A DNA stretch of 64,000 nt from Primula veris (Eukaryota > Streptophyta > Magnoliopsida > Ericales > Primulaceae): assembly GCA_963682055.1 (NCBI GenBank), contig OY821747.1, forward strand, positions 32,052,126 through 32,116,125, given 5' to 3'. The notes beneath the pieces were generated by a model. That model worked only from the letters and a program-made list of their open reading frames with translations. It made no database searches and was not told the origin of the DNA. How positions within the stretch are numbered: position 1 is the first letter of the stretch; each line of letters opens with the position of its first letter. Below are positions 12,301 through 23,518 of this stretch, piece by piece. The position numbers and the translations under genes were made by a program.

Positions 12301-15300
12301 TTTTTTTTACAACCAAGGAAAAGATGGAGAGATGCCAGAAACCTCAGCCAACAACAAAGGATCTTCAAAAACTGGTGATGTTAATTTTGTCCATGAACAA
12401 ATTTCTACAAATTGTAAACCAGTTAGATTGGATTTCCCCAAATTTTTTGGTGACAAATGTATGGAATGGGTTTATAAGGCTAATCAGTTTTTTAAGTGGA
12501 ACCAGACCCCAGATAATCAAAAGGTTATGATTGCTAACTTATATTTTGAAGATCAAGCCTTAATTTGGTTTCAAAATCTTGAACAAACAGGGGGAATAAC
12601 TAATTGGGAGAATTTCAGTGAGCAAGTTATTAAGAGATTTTCTGAACACATGCATGAAAACCCATTGGATCTCTTAATTAAATTAAAACAAAGTGGTAGT
12701 GTGAAGGATTATAAGAATGAATTTGAACTTATTTCTAACAGGGTTAGGGATTTACCAGAAAAACACAAGTTAGTGTACTTTGTGAGTGGCTTAAAAGAGG
12801 AAATAGGCTTAACTGTTAAGATGCAATTTCCACAGGACATTGATACTGCTTACACCATTGCTAATTATCAAGAACAAAAAGTAGGGTTGGAAAAGAAACT
12901 TCACTCAAAAACTTTTGCCAACCATCCACTTAGGTTCCCTACCCCTAATTCACAAGCTACTTATTCTAGGGTGCAGAACACTAGTGTGGCCAGTAATCTA
13001 CCACCTATTAGAAGGCTTTCCCAAACTGAAATGGAAGAAAGAAGAAAGAAAAACCTATGTTATAATTGTGATGAAACATGGACTAGGGGCCATAGGTGTT
13101 CCAAACCAAAAATATTTTTATTACAAGGTGATGAAGGGAAAGAACAGGAAGAAAATGATAGGGAAGAAGAACTCTTAGAGGATGAACTGCAAGAAAACCC
13201 AGAAATAACTTTGCAAGCAATTACTGGAGGAAGTAATGCTTCTTCTATCAAGTTTGTGGGAAAAATTAAAGGGCAAAGAGTAGGAATCTTAGTGGATTCT
13301 GGTAGTACCCATAATTTTATTGATCCTAGATGGTCTTCCTTATTAAAATTACCAGTTAGACAAGGAGACTTAGTAGAAGTTAAGGTGGCTAATGGGGAGA
13401 GTCTTGCTAGTGCTGGTAGTTGTGAGAGGGTCAAAATTACAATCCAAGGGACTGAATTTGTGGTAGATTTCTTATTGTTACCTTTGGTGGGTTATGATAT
13501 GGTTCTAGGTATGCAATGGTTGAGCAAGTTAGGGGTTATTAATTGTGATTTCAAAAACTTAACAATGAACTTTAGGCAAGATCATAAACTGGTTTGTCTT
13601 AAGGGACTTAATAATAGAACTGAAGTTGCTGAAATTCAATTCTTAGAGGGTAATATTAAAAAGGAAAGAGGATTTATCTTACAATTATATTCTGCTGAAG
13701 TGTTACATGATGTCTTGCTTGATGATTTCAAACTTGATACCCTTTTGAGAGGTTTCCCAGAAGTTTTTTCTGAGCCAAAAGGGTTACCACCTGAAAGGCA
13801 ACATGAACATAAAATAGAATTAATTCATGGAACAAATCCTATTTCAGTAAGACCTTACAGGTATCCTTATTACCAAAAAACTGAGATTGAGAAAATTGTT
13901 AAGGAACTTTTAAGCAATGGTTTAATTAGAAATTCTCAATCACCATTTTCATCTCCAGTAATTCTAGTTAAAAAAGCAGATGGTACTTGGAGGATGTGTG
14001 TAGACTATAGAGCTCTCAATCAGGTTACTATTAAAGACAAATTTCCTATACCAGTTGTAGATGAGCTCCTAGATGAACTACATGATGCCACTATCTTTTC
14101 AAAACTAGACCTAAGATCTGGGTACCATCAAATTAGGATGAGTGAAAAGGACATAGCCAAAACTGCATTTAGAACCCATGAGGGTCAATATGAGTTTTTG
14201 GTAATGCCATTTGGCTTAACCAATGCCCCTGCCACCTTCCAGTGGAACATGAATGCTTTGTTTAAACCTTTTTTAAGGAAATTTGTGTTAGTTTTTTTTG
14301 ATGACATTTTAGTCTACAGCAAAAATGACCAGGAACATGAGGACCATCTTAAATTGGTGCTACAAACCATGTGTGATCATCAGTTTTATGCCAAGAAATC
14401 CAAATGCAAGTTTTTTAAAAGAGAAATTGATTATTTGGGTCACTTAATCTCAAAAGAAGGTGTTAGGGCTGATCCTTCCAAAATTAAAGCTATGATTGAA
14501 TGGCCAAGACCTAGAACTATTAAAGGCTTAAGAGGGTTTTTAGGGTTAACTGGTTATTACAGAAGGTTCATCAAAAATTATGGGGGAATAGCCAGTGCAC
14601 TAACTGATTTACTAAAGAAAAATGCTTTTTCATGGAATAAAAATGCAGAGCTGGCATTTGAAAATCTAAAAGTTGCTATTACAACCCCACCTGTACTTGC
14701 CTTACCTGATTTTTCTAAGGTTTTTGTTATTGAGTGTGATGCTTCAGGAACTGGAATTGGTGCTGTCCTGCATCAAGAAAAAAGACCAATAGCTTTCTAC
14801 AGTAAGGCATTGAAAGGGAAGTTGTTAACATTATCAACTTATGAGAAGGAGCTATATGCTCTAGTTCAAGCTATTACCAAATGGAGGCCATATATTTTTG
14901 GACAGGAATTTATTGTAAAAACTGACCACCAAAGTTTAAAATATTTACTAGAACAGAAAATTGGCACTCCAGCTCAGCAAAAATGGCTTTCTAAACTTTT
15001 GGGTTACAATTTCAAAATTTTATACACTAAAGGACCCCAAAACAAAGCTGCTGATGCTTTATCTAGAAGGGAAAATGAGCCAATCATGTGTCAGACTTTA
15101 ACTGTCACCAGCCAATTTAGTGATTTGAGTGAAACAATCAAATTGGGGTATACAAATGACCCAAAGATTATTGAAATTAATGACTCTATTTCTCAGGAGA
15201 CATTAGCTTCAATCAAATATAAATGGGTGAATGGGTTACTTTTTTATAAAAATAGGCTGTATATACCCCATGACACAGCTCTTAAACTAAAACTTATGCA

Positions 15301-17401
15301 ATTAATGCATAGTGATCCTCTAGCTGGCCATGTTGGATTACAAAAAACCCTTATACAAGCTTATAAGGAGGTGTTTTGGCCAGGACTCAAAGGTGATTTA
15401 AAAAAGTTTGTGGAAACCTGTGACATTTGCCAAAGGTGTAAATATGGAAAAACCAATTCTTTTGGCCTGTTGCAACCACTACCAATGCCAGAACAAGTGT
15501 GGTCAGAAATTAGCATGGATTTTATAAATGGTTTACCTAAATCAAATGGGTTTAATTGCATCTGGGTTGTGGTTGACAGACTAACAAAGTATGCTCATTT
15601 TATACCCCTAAAACATCCTTTTGGAGCTCAGGATTTGGCAAACCATTTTTTAAAAGAAATTTTTAGGCTACATGGGATTCCAAAGAAGATAGTTTCTGAT
15701 AGAGATACCCTGTTCACAAGTGATTTTTGGAAGGAGTTGTTTCAATTATTGGGAACCAAATTACTCATGAGCACTGCTTTTCACCCCCAAACTGATGGCC
15801 AAACAGAAACAGTCAACAAATCATTGGAAACTTATCTGAGGTGTTATAGTTCAGACTATCCTAAGCTATGGGTTAAGTGGATTTATATTGCTGAGTACTG
15901 GTACAACACTACTACCCACACATCCACAAAAATGTCCCCCTTTAAAGCCCTTTATGGGTATGAACCCCCAAAAATAAACCACTACCTAACATCCAAAGAA
16001 AATAAACCAGAACTACAACAACTACTTAAGGAGCGAGATGAGGTGGTTCATACTTTAAAAAAGAACTATTTACAGGCTCAGAATAGGATGAAGCAAAATG
16101 CTGACCTAAAGAGAGTGGACAAATCTTATGAGATAGGTGATTTGGTTTACCTGAAATTACAGCCATATCGCCAGCAAAGTGTGATAAGAAGAAGGAACCA
16201 GAAGCTAGCTCCCCGATTTTATGGGCCCTATAAAATTATAGAAAAAATAGGATCAGTGGCCTACAAATTGGAGTTACCAAAGGAAAGTGAGATCCATCCT
16301 ATATTTCATGTATCTCAATTAAAACTCAAAATCGAAGATGAGAAGAAACTGTTACCTGAATTACCAATCACAGATGGGTATGGAAGATTGAAAGCTACCC
16401 CAGTACAAATATTGGCAATCAGAGACAAATCCAGGGGCAAGAGACACTGGGAGGAGGTTTTAATACGCTGGAGTGGTCAAATGGAGGGAGAAGCTACATG
16501 GGAGAATTTTAAGAGGATGCTAAATGTTTACAAGGATCTCGAGGACAAGATCCTTTATAAGGAGGAGGGAATTTGTAGTGATTCTATGGCTGACCATCTA
16601 AGGAACAGCAAGACAATGATGACGCAGAGGAAACCCTAATCGCCATGGGTGAAGAGGTGAAGAGAGAGAGAGAGAGAGTTAGCTGAAGAAACGTGGCACT
16701 ATTGAGTTGATTTGTTTGGTTATTTTGTTTTTAATTTAGGACCTATATGTAATTAGTCTAAAGAACTATGTTGCTTCTGTTATTTATTTTGAACCATAGG
16801 ATTAGATTGGTTGGCTAAATCTCAGCCATTGGATTAGGCAGTTACTAATTACAGTAACTGCCCACTACTTAAGTTTCAGTTATTTTCTAAAGAGTATATA
16901 TACTCTCTAATGTAGCAGTTTCCAGATATATAAAAATATTGAGTGTTTTCTTAATTTACAATTGCAAATTCTGCAATAATTTAACCTGGGCTATTACATT
17001 TTCAAAATTGTAGCATGGTAGGAATTCGGAGACCCAAATTCCCCTTTTGATTGTAAAGAATATGTGAACTGATTATGCCTTATTTCCAGATTTTCTAGCT
17101 AAATTATAAGATTATGTCTGGATATAAATTTTGCCTAATTTTCAGAATTATAATTAAGTAGCAGTAAGTTATTATTGAAGTGCAAAAGATCAGCAAACAT
17201 TATTATAGCAGTAAGAATTTACAGTCACTTGCATAATATAACAAAGAAAAATCGGACAATAATTACCATCACAACTCTAAAACTTACAATAAAATTTGGT
17301 TCTTAATTACAAGATGAAAGTACCTTGTTTACTGAGCTCCACAAGCTATGGTGCTCGACGGGAAAGTTAGGAACAGCCATATCTGAACTCATCATGCTCA
17401 T
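3348..17401 (-). CDS. RNE: Ribonuclease E/G-like protein, chloroplastic (12 coding exons)
   Basis: Plastid endoribonuclease that, in Arabidopsis, cleaves polycistronic plastid mRNA and rRNA precursors. I rebuilt the exons from GT-AG sites: 17324-17401, 11128-11359, 9802-11042, 9080-9397, 8900-8941, 8303-8427, 8061-8208, 5246-5318, 4982-5094, 4507-4626, 3764-3919, 3348-3512. They total 2,811 nt, 936 residues plus TGA, with all phases agreeing. An S1-type RNA-binding region covers about residues 324-510, split by an acidic insert. The catalytic core has aspartates in VSVDVNGG (about 700) and VVDFIDM (about 745), and a cysteine motif PCTCCHGTG (about 803) where RNase E binds zinc. Exon 1 (start ATG 17399-17401) is the least certain: it rests on splice sites and phase. 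The starch-binding CBM20 domain expected near the N-terminus is not found. Intron 1 carries a chromovirus and intron 7 a foldback element; neither breaks the frame. Confidence 0.88.
5561..5960. repeat. Left arm of the foldback element, duplicated terminal unit
   Basis: Two direct copies of a roughly 200-bp unit lie in tandem (about 5562-5760 and 5763-5960). Each begins GGTAAATTA and carries the AGTGACCTGGGTTTTGGCC block. Confidence 0.8.
7029..7395. repeat. Right arm of the foldback element, duplicated terminal unit
   Basis: Two direct copies of a roughly 185-bp unit (about 7029-7209 and 7210-7395). Each ends in the inverted terminal sequence AAAGACTAATTTA, matching the duplicated left arm in reverse complement. 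Confidence 0.8.
11622..12046 (+). repeat. 5' LTR of the chromovirus (425 bp)
   Basis: It begins TGTAGTGATTC and ends GGGCTATTACA, the same ends and length as the 3' LTR. It includes a short GA microsatellite near 11713 and TATATA-type sequences around 11941-11980. Confidence 0.95.
12050..12061 (+). promoter_or_regulatory. Primer-binding site (initiator tRNA-Met type)
   Basis: TGGTATCAGAGC, three bases after the 5' LTR, is the standard plant LTR-retrotransposon site complementary to the 3' end of initiator tRNA-Met. Confidence 0.9.
12068..16639 (+). CDS. Chromovirus Gag-Pol polyprotein
   Basis: One uninterrupted frame of 1,523 residues. The frame is open further upstream into the LTR, but the ATG at 12068, just after the primer site, is the likely start. 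Order of domains: Gag (about 100-290); a zinc knuckle CYNCDETWTRGHRC (about 330); aspartic protease LVDSGSTHNF (about 405); reverse transcriptase with YRALNQVTIKDKFPIP and active site FFDDILVYS (about 743); RNase H with ECDASGTGIGAVL (about 885); integrase with an HH-CC zinc finger (about 1080-1125) and D-D-E residues in SMDF, VSDRDT and DGQTETVNK; and a C-terminal chromodomain (about 1438-1495) containing WEEVLIRWSG and EATWENF. Chromodomains direct integration to particular chromatin. The stop codon (16637-16639) lies 66 bases inside the 3' LTR, so the last residues are LTR-encoded. All key motifs look intact, so the element may be autonomous. Confidence 0.95.
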   Translation: MAGKKGQASQQPPATPFQQMNQPLDQPETQNTMTTDQKLEQLQALMQASLQETKKIQDDKIILENQIAQMNLQLQQVSFFYNQGKDGEMPETSANNKGSSKTGDVNFVHEQISTNCKPVRLDFPKFFGDKCMEWVYKANQFFKWNQTPDNQKVMIANLYFEDQALIWFQNLEQTGGITNWENFSEQVIKRFSEHMHENPLDLLIKLKQSGSVKDYKNEFELISNRVRDLPEKHKLVYFVSGLKEEIGLTVKMQFPQDIDTAYTIANYQEQKVGLEKKLHSKTFANHPLRFPTPNSQATYSRVQNTSVASNLPPIRRLSQTEMEERRKKNLCYNCDETWTRGHRCSKPKIFLLQGDEGKEQEENDREEELLEDELQENPEITLQAITGGSNASSIKFVGKIKGQRVGILVDSGSTHNFIDPRWSSLLKLPVRQGDLVEVKVANGESLASAGSCERVKITIQGTEFVVDFLLLPLVGYDMVLGMQWLSKLGVINCDFKNLTMNFRQDHKLVCLKGLNNRTEVAEIQFLEGNIKKERGFILQLYSAEVLHDVLLDDFKLDTLLRGFPEVFSEPKGLPPERQHEHKIELIHGTNPISVRPYRYPYYQKTEIEKIVKELLSNGLIRNSQSPFSSPVILVKKADGTWRMCVDYRALNQVTIKDKFPIPVVDELLDELHDATIFSKLDLRSGYHQIRMSEKDIAKTAFRTHEGQYEFLVMPFGLTNAPATFQWNMNALFKPFLRKFVLVFFDDILVYSKNDQEHEDHLKLVLQTMCDHQFYAKKSKCKFFKREIDYLGHLISKEGVRADPSKIKAMIEWPRPRTIKGLRGFLGLTGYYRRFIKNYGGIASALTDLLKKNAFSWNKNAELAFENLKVAITTPPVLALPDFSKVFVIECDASGTGIGAVLHQEKRPIAFYSKALKGKLLTLSTYEKELYALVQAITKWRPYIFGQEFIVKTDHQSLKYLLEQKIGTPAQQKWLSKLLGYNFKILYTKGPQNKAADALSRRENEPIMCQTLTVTSQFSDLSETIKLGYTNDPKIIEINDSISQETLASIKYKWVNGLLFYKNRLYIPHDTALKLKLMQLMHSDPLAGHVGLQKTLIQAYKEVFWPGLKGDLKKFVETCDICQRCKYGKTNSFGLLQPLPMPEQVWSEISMDFINGLPKSNGFNCIWVVVDRLTKYAHFIPLKHPFGAQDLANHFLKEIFRLHGIPKKIVSDRDTLFTSDFWKELFQLLGTKLLMSTAFHPQTDGQTETVNKSLETYLRCYSSDYPKLWVKWIYIAEYWYNTTTHTSTKMSPFKALYGYEPPKINHYLTSKENKPELQQLLKERDEVVHTLKKNYLQAQNRMKQNADLKRVDKSYEIGDLVYLKLQPYRQQSVIRRRNQKLAPRFYGPYKIIEKIGSVAYKLELPKESEIHPIFHVSQLKLKIEDEKKLLPELPITDGYGRLKATPVQILAIRDKSRGKRHWEEVLIRWSGQMEGEATWENFKRMLNVYKDLEDKILYKEEGICSDSMADHLRNSKTMMTQRKP
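16560..16573 (+). promoter_or_regulatory. Polypurine tract of the chromovirus
   Basis: AAGGAGGAGGGAATT-like purine run immediately before the 3' LTR, where plus-strand DNA synthesis would be primed. It lies within the coding frame. Confidence 0.75.
16574..16998 (+). repeat. 3' LTR of the chromovirus (425 bp)
   Basis: Matches the 5' LTR along its full length by eye and is followed by the target duplication TTTTC. It contains the end of the gag-pol reading frame. Confidence 0.95.
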
Positions 17402-18150
17402 GCAATCAATCTATGAATAGATATAATCAATCATCTGATAATTCTTCTCTTGCGGCCTACTATGATCCGTCACGAGATATTATCAATCCAGATGATCAAA
17501 AAGAAAACCTGTTGTAACATTAGTCATTCTAGGTGAGAAAGAGAACTGGGACATAAAATCAGCTAAAACAACTACTGAAAAAAATGCACGTGTAGGAAAT
17601 CTGAAACTTTAAAATAGTTGCAGCCTTCAGAAACAGTAAGATACTGACTGAAGTCAATATGGCAGCTTCTGAATAGCAACTTGACCGTGTAAAATTGATA
17701 GAAACACTATTGGTATAAGTACAAAAGTTTTGTAAGACATATTTGCGTAAAAAAAAATCATTACAGGTTGTACATTCTATATTTCAGTAATGTTGTAAGG
17801 TGCCCATTCATGGAAATATTACCTTCTATTGTAAGTTGTATATATATAGGTAAGGACCTCATGAATGCCAAAAATTGTAATAACTAATTTATATTCAAGT
17901 AAGAAATACCAATTTTTTCCTTTCTTTACTTAAGCTCTTGGAAAGAGAGATTAAAAATTATACTATGTTACAATACCATCTTCACCAAAACCCCAAATTG
18001 CTCTCTGACTTGCAAGCTGTACTGTAGACACCTAACGTGAAAGGTAAGATTCGATAAGATCCACCACCTATCATCAAAATACCTAACTATTTAAGATTTC
18101 TGAATCCAAATGTGAACCAAAAAACGTGCATCTATAAACAAACCTTTTGA
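17402..18150. other. 5' flank of RNE, no gene seen
   Basis: This should contain the RNE 5' untranslated region and promoter on the minus strand. I see no strong TATA box and no other coding sequence. Confidence 0.5.
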
Positions 18151-18379
18151 GGCCTTGTTTGGTTACAGCTTTTAAGCTCAGGTTTTACACTGTTTTGCTT
18201 GTAAATAGTACTGCATCTAATAGGTTGTATCTTGAAATTGGAGCTGTTTTTTTGTTTTCTTTCCAACAAAACTACAAGTTTCTAACTGAACGAATATATC
18301 CTAGTTTTTAGCTCGATTAAATGAGCTAATTTGCTTAAGAGCAGCAGCACAACCAGTGAACAAGAAATAACACAAAGAA

Positions 18380-19070
18380 TATTTAGTCAGTTTTTTATTT
18401 ATTTTTTGCTCTCTAGCCCGTAAAAGCTACAATTTTTAAGCAGTATGAACCCATATTTTTCGCAGCTTAAAAACATATTCATTTATTTAAAAGCTACAGC
18501 AAAGGTAGAGTGCCGTCAAATTCCCCTTCTGGTTGTACTTTCTAGCTCTGCTTCCAAATTTTTCGCTTAAAAGTCGTTTATTTTATTTTATTTTTGCCTC
18601 TACCCCTAAAAAGCTACAATCTTTAAGCAGTACAAACCCATATTTTTCTAAGCTTAATAACATCTTCATTTACTTAAAAGCTAAAGCAAAGATAGAGCGT
18701 AATAAGCTATTTTCATAACAAAAGAAAGCACATTTTTAAATACCAAACAATAACACAAACATATGGTGTGCAATGCCACTATCCCATCAAGCCGAATTAT
18801 CATTTTCCCAATTGATGACAAAAAATGTACAAAACAAGCAATTAGAAAAGAAAATGACAATGAATATTAAGAAATGTTGATTACATTATCAAAGCAAGTT
18901 CAATTCCTCTTTTGGTTGCACTATCTAGTTCAACTTTCATATCTTTCGCTTATAACTCACCTTTCTATTTATTTTTTCCTCTCTAGCCCGAAAAAGCTAC
19001 AAACTTTAAGCAGTATAAACCCATGCATTTCCCACCTTAATAACATCTTAATTTACTTAAAAGCTTAATA
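18380..19070. repeat. Diverged repeat units (about 150-170 bp, three copies)
   Basis: Three related blocks at about 18380-18520, 18535-18700 and 18900-19070 share the order TCTAGCCCxxAAAAGCTACAA, TTTAAGCAGTA, AACCCATxxxTTTC and CATxTTxATTTA. A hAT-like terminal motif GGCCTTGTTTGG lies just upstream at about 18156, so this may be the remains of a transposon whose interior was amplified. Confidence 0.65.
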
Positions 19071-20235
19071 AGCTATTTTCATAACAAAAGAAAGCATTTT
19101 TGTAAATACCAAACAATAACACAAACATATGGCATGCAATGACACTTTCCCATCAAACCCATTTACCATTTTCCCAATAAATGAGATAAAATGTACAAAA
19201 CAAGAAAAATAGAAAAGAATATGCTAATGAATATTAAGAAATGTTGTAAATGAGCTAAAAGAAAATTAACCAACAGAAAAGAAAGCATTTTTTTCAAATA
19301 CCAAACAATAACACAAACATATGGCATGCAATGCCACTTTCCCATCAAACCCAATTATCATTTTCCCAATAAATGATATAAAATGTACAAAACAAGCAAA
19401 CTAGAAAAGAACATGCCAATGAATATTAAGAAATGTGGTAAATGAGCTAAAATAAAATTAACTAAGGGGAAAAAAAGATGTAAAAGTTCAAAAATTGAGG
19501 GTTAAGAGTTGAAAAGAGTTATAAATAAGCTATTTTCATAACAAAAGAAAGCATTTTTTAAATACCAAACAATAACACAAACATATGGCATGCAATGACA
19601 CTTTCCCATCAAACCCATTTACCATTTTCCCAATAAATGAGATAAAATGTACAAAACAAGAAAAATAGAAAAGAATATGCTAATGAATATTAAGAAATGT
19701 TGTAAATGAGCTAAAAGAAAATTAACCAGCAGAAAAGAAAGCATTTTTTTCAAATACCAAACAATAACACAAACATATGGCATGCAATGCCACTTTCCCA
19801 TCAAACCTAATTATCATTTTCCCAATAAACGACATAAAATGCACAAAACAAGCAAACTAGAAAAGAACATGCCAAAGAATATTAAGAAATGTTGTAAATG
19901 AGCTAAAAGAAAATTAACTAAGGGGAAAAAGAAGATGTAAAAGTTCAAAAATTGAGGGTTAAGAGTTGAAAAGAGTTAAAAATAAGCTATTTTCATAACA
20001 AAAGAAAGCACTTTTTTAAATACCAAACAATAACACAAACATATGGCATGCAATGCCACTTTCCCATCAAACCCATTTACCATTTTCCCAATAAATGACA
20101 TAAAATGTACAAAACAAGAAAATTAGAAAAGAACATGGCAAAGAATACTAAGAAATGTTGTAAATGAGCTAAAATAAAATTAACTAAGGAAAGAAAAAAA
20201 AAAGGTGTAACAAAGTGAGGGTTAAGAGTTGAAAA
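19066..20235. repeat. Higher-order tandem array, period about 457 bp
   Basis: Units beginning AAGCTATTTTCATAACAAAAG or a shortened form start at about 19066, 19275, 19524, 19730 and 19980. They alternate about 208 and 249 bp, giving a 457-bp higher-order unit repeated nearly unchanged (19066-19523, 19524-19979), then a partial third. An older single unit is at about 18702-18890. Every unit carries ATACCAAACAATAACACAAA and TTTCCCATCAAACC. Short open frames here are repeat artefacts. Confidence 0.85.
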
Positions 20236-20703
20236 GATAGAATTATAGTACCAGATAGAGATAGAAACTGAGCTAATATTAATATTAAAATATTTTTTGG
20301 ACAAAATTTAAGCAAAATGAGCCTTTGTCCGGCGAAGATAAGGAGTAATTTTGATTTTAAATAAAAAAACTGTATAATTGTACAATTTTCGGCCTTTTTA
20401 CTCTCTTTTCTTATCTTTTAACTGCTTGTAAAATTTAAAATTTGCCATAATCACATAAATATGATAATATCTTTGTATTTTATTATGAACACAATGTTCA
20501 CATTTGATATAATTAAATATACAAATTAAAATGAATTGTTAATTAATTTTGACGACATCGTTAGTTAGAAAAATATAACGAGGATAAATTATTAATTAGA
20601 TTATGGTCCATTGATAATTATTAAAATATAGTGTATTTTTAAAAAAATTAGACAAAATTTGACAGGTTCGACAGTTTGGTTATTATGATAATATAATAAT
20701 ATA

Positions 20704-20930
20704 CTCATCCGTCACTAAATAAGTGTCGACTATTTCATATTTGTTTGTCACAAAATAAATACTAAATTGCTATATATTTTCAAATATTACCATGAATACA
20801 TTCAAAAAATTGACAAAAAAATTTGTTTAATTTAAAGTAAAACTATATTTGTAACTTTCAAATGCAATTAATGGTAGTTATTAATATTTGTAGAAGTCAA
20901 CCGTGGACACTTAAAATGGAAACGATGGAG
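20704..20930. mobile_element. Stowaway-like MITE (227 bp)
   Basis: Flanked by TA on both sides (20702-20703 and 20931-20932). Ends are inverted: CTCATCCGTC at the left and GAAACGATGGAG at the right, with AAGTGTC and GGACACTT just inside. This is the signature of Stowaway (Tc1/mariner-derived) elements. No coding capacity. Confidence 0.82.
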
Positions 20931-23518
20931 TAACATAGATGTATAAAAAAGAATGTTTTAAAAGTGGGGATTAGCCGTCAAAACATAACAAGATTACTTT
21001 CAAATTGCAACATGTTATATACAAGAGACCTCGTTACCATGCATATTCTTTTGTAAATCATTCAAAAGTAACTTTTTAAAAATAGTGCAACATCATTTCT
21101 TATGGGGTAAATTCCCCATAAAATATATTAAAAAAATCAGTTAGATTTTGTTACCAATATTTATATAGCAAGCGCATCCAAGAGTAATTTGAGAATTAAG
21201 TTAAAAATGATTTAGTCGCTAAACAATTTGTACGCAACATATAATGATGTGTATATATAAATTTATGACAATATAATAAGTGGTTTTCTTAATCCAACTT
21301 ATATTTTAAAAATAATTAGTAATTACTATAGAAATTATTTCTAATGAACTACAATGAAGGTCAGTTTTAATCCTACTAAAAAAAATCAAAATAATTTAAG
21401 TTTTTTTATGAAAATTAACAATGGCATGCCTTGCCCGAGCTTTCTTTGCTAGTCTTTCTTAAAACTTGATTATGTTTTATCTTTAAAGTTGTAAACTATC
21501 TGTACCAAAACAAAATTAAAGTTGTAAACTGATTGAAAAATAATAATAATAACAAAGTCACAATTAAAATAGTTAATAAAAAAATCAAGTAAACTCATTG
21601 AGTAAGACCTAAAGATGATATCAAATTTGAACAGATTAAGAAACCATTAGCCATTGTATTTTGTGCATTGAAAACGAGTTGTTCTTTTCTAGTAGATGCC
21701 AGAGACTCGATACGTTTCATCCCTGACTGTTGCCAACTTAAAAAACAATTTTGTTCAATACCTCTTATCAAAAAATATTCGGTCGATCGAAGAACGAACG
21801 GTCCTAAAAGAAGAATTCTACCAATATATATTTACTCTTTTATATTTCAACCAAGCCCAAAAGACTTAACTTAAAGTTCATACTCTTAATTCAAATAAGT
21901 CTTCTTAGGGATTGTATGAACTTTAAATAGGTGCTTAAATGTGCTTATTTCATACTGGAATATCACAAAGGTTTGTTCCCAAGGCACAATATATCCTATA
22001 ACATTTGCATGATATTCAAAAGCAAGTTTAAATTTTTGCTATTAAGAGATTTGATCTTCGAAACATTTTGGAATTGTACATGTATGCGATCAAAAACGCT
22101 ACAATAAATGTTGCTTATCGATGAACGTGATCATCACTCACTAGGCTCAGTCTATCGACATATATCACTATTGTGTTTTGTTCATGTGTGTTATAGTGTT
22201 GTAGTCCTTGATGAGTTTGGACCGTTTAATTGGGTCAATTCCTTCAACAATTGAGTGAAGTATTTAATTTAATAACGTGACACTATATTAATCTTCATTC
22301 ATGTTTGTTCTTATCAGAAGATATATATGACTTAAAAGTCATCTTAAAAGTCCATTAACTTTGGGGATTGGTTGAACAATATCTTTTCGATGATGACAAA
22401 ACCGAATAAATTTTAAAGATTAGGCTAACATCTTCATTTTCTTTCCCCCGTTATCAAAAAAGGTATACGTATTTATGAAAGTTTTGCAATAGATGAGTCC
22501 TTGTAATTTTTGAAGGAAGTTCCGTTTTGAAGTTCTTTGAAAGTATCACAAGTTTTTTTTTTTTTTTTTTTTTTTTGTAAAAGTTGCTTCAAGTTAAGTA
22601 ACGAAGACAACTTTGTGATGATATTTAAGCTTGGATAAGTATGTGTTCCGTTGTAAGGTAACATTACAAAGAATATTAGTTTAAACACAAAATGGATGAA
22701 TTCGTGTTTCGATCACGGAATATCAAATTTTATAACTAAAGATTTTCATGAAATACTCAGATAGTTTTGGATTTCATTAATTTTTCAACTGAATAACAAG
22801 TACTCAAGATGACTCTTTTTTAAATATTTTCATCTTCAAGATTTTAGATCTCTCCGAGTATATGAATCGTCTTTATGTTATTCACCTTTTTCTTCCCTTA
22901 TCTTTTAAGTAAACCAATATTCCATTTTTTTAATCAAAAACTAAGTAAGAAAATTGAAGAGAGTATTATGGATAACAAAGATGAGTATATATACGTAGGT
23001 TTCATGCAAAGCAGGTATTACACATGTTGCAAGTATAACATATAAGCTTCTCAAATACAATCTATAAGTTATGTCAAAGTAATAATATATGAATTTAAGT
23101 ACGAGTTTTCATCAATCAAATAAGTTAATTGTTACTTGCAGTTAGCTATCTTATATAGTGACGTGATGATGATTCGTGAATTTGGTTTCAAAAGTGATAT
23201 TTATACATTGTATCAACAAAATATGTTATAGGGTCCAACTTATACTTACAAAAAAAAAACGAATAAATAGCAAATTTCCAAGAAGCTTAAATACAAAAAA
23301 TAATATCCTAATCGTTAACTAGAACAAAAAATGGATTTAAGTCTAGGTGCTTATATTTGAGAATTTACCATTTAGTGTCTCTTAATTTTAATAAGTGATT
23401 GTCATTTAATGCTACTGTACATGGTTTTTTTATTGTTATTTCTTCCCCATTTTTTTTGCTCTCTTTCTATGTCTGATCTCTTCCTCCCGTGGGTGATGCT
23501 GCTGGTGCCCTATTTCCG

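Larger units (their letters stand above)
11622..16998 (+). mobile_element. Complete Ty3/gypsy chromovirus in RNE intron 1
   Basis: A 5,377-bp element with a 5' LTR, primer-binding site, one long gag-pol frame, purine tract and 3' LTR. It is bounded by a 5-bp target duplication TTTTC (11617-11621 and 16999-17003). Both LTRs are 425 bp and I see no difference between them by eye, so insertion was very recent. The polyprotein is unbroken. The element is antisense to RNE. Removing it leaves an intron of only about 0.6 kb. The short LTRs, tRNA-Met primer site and C-terminal chromodomain fit a chromovirus, perhaps Reina-like; the clade is an inference. Confidence 0.96.

Noticed and set aside
19163..20304. 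Repeated 61-75-residue minus-strand frames with a hydrophobic segment
   Set aside because: The same frame recurs because the DNA is a tandem array. There is no start context or promoter evidence, and similarity between copies is at DNA level.
21101..21120. Small hairpin TATGGGG...CCCCATA
   Set aside because: Only a 7-bp stem with no matching partner, target duplication or terminator context.
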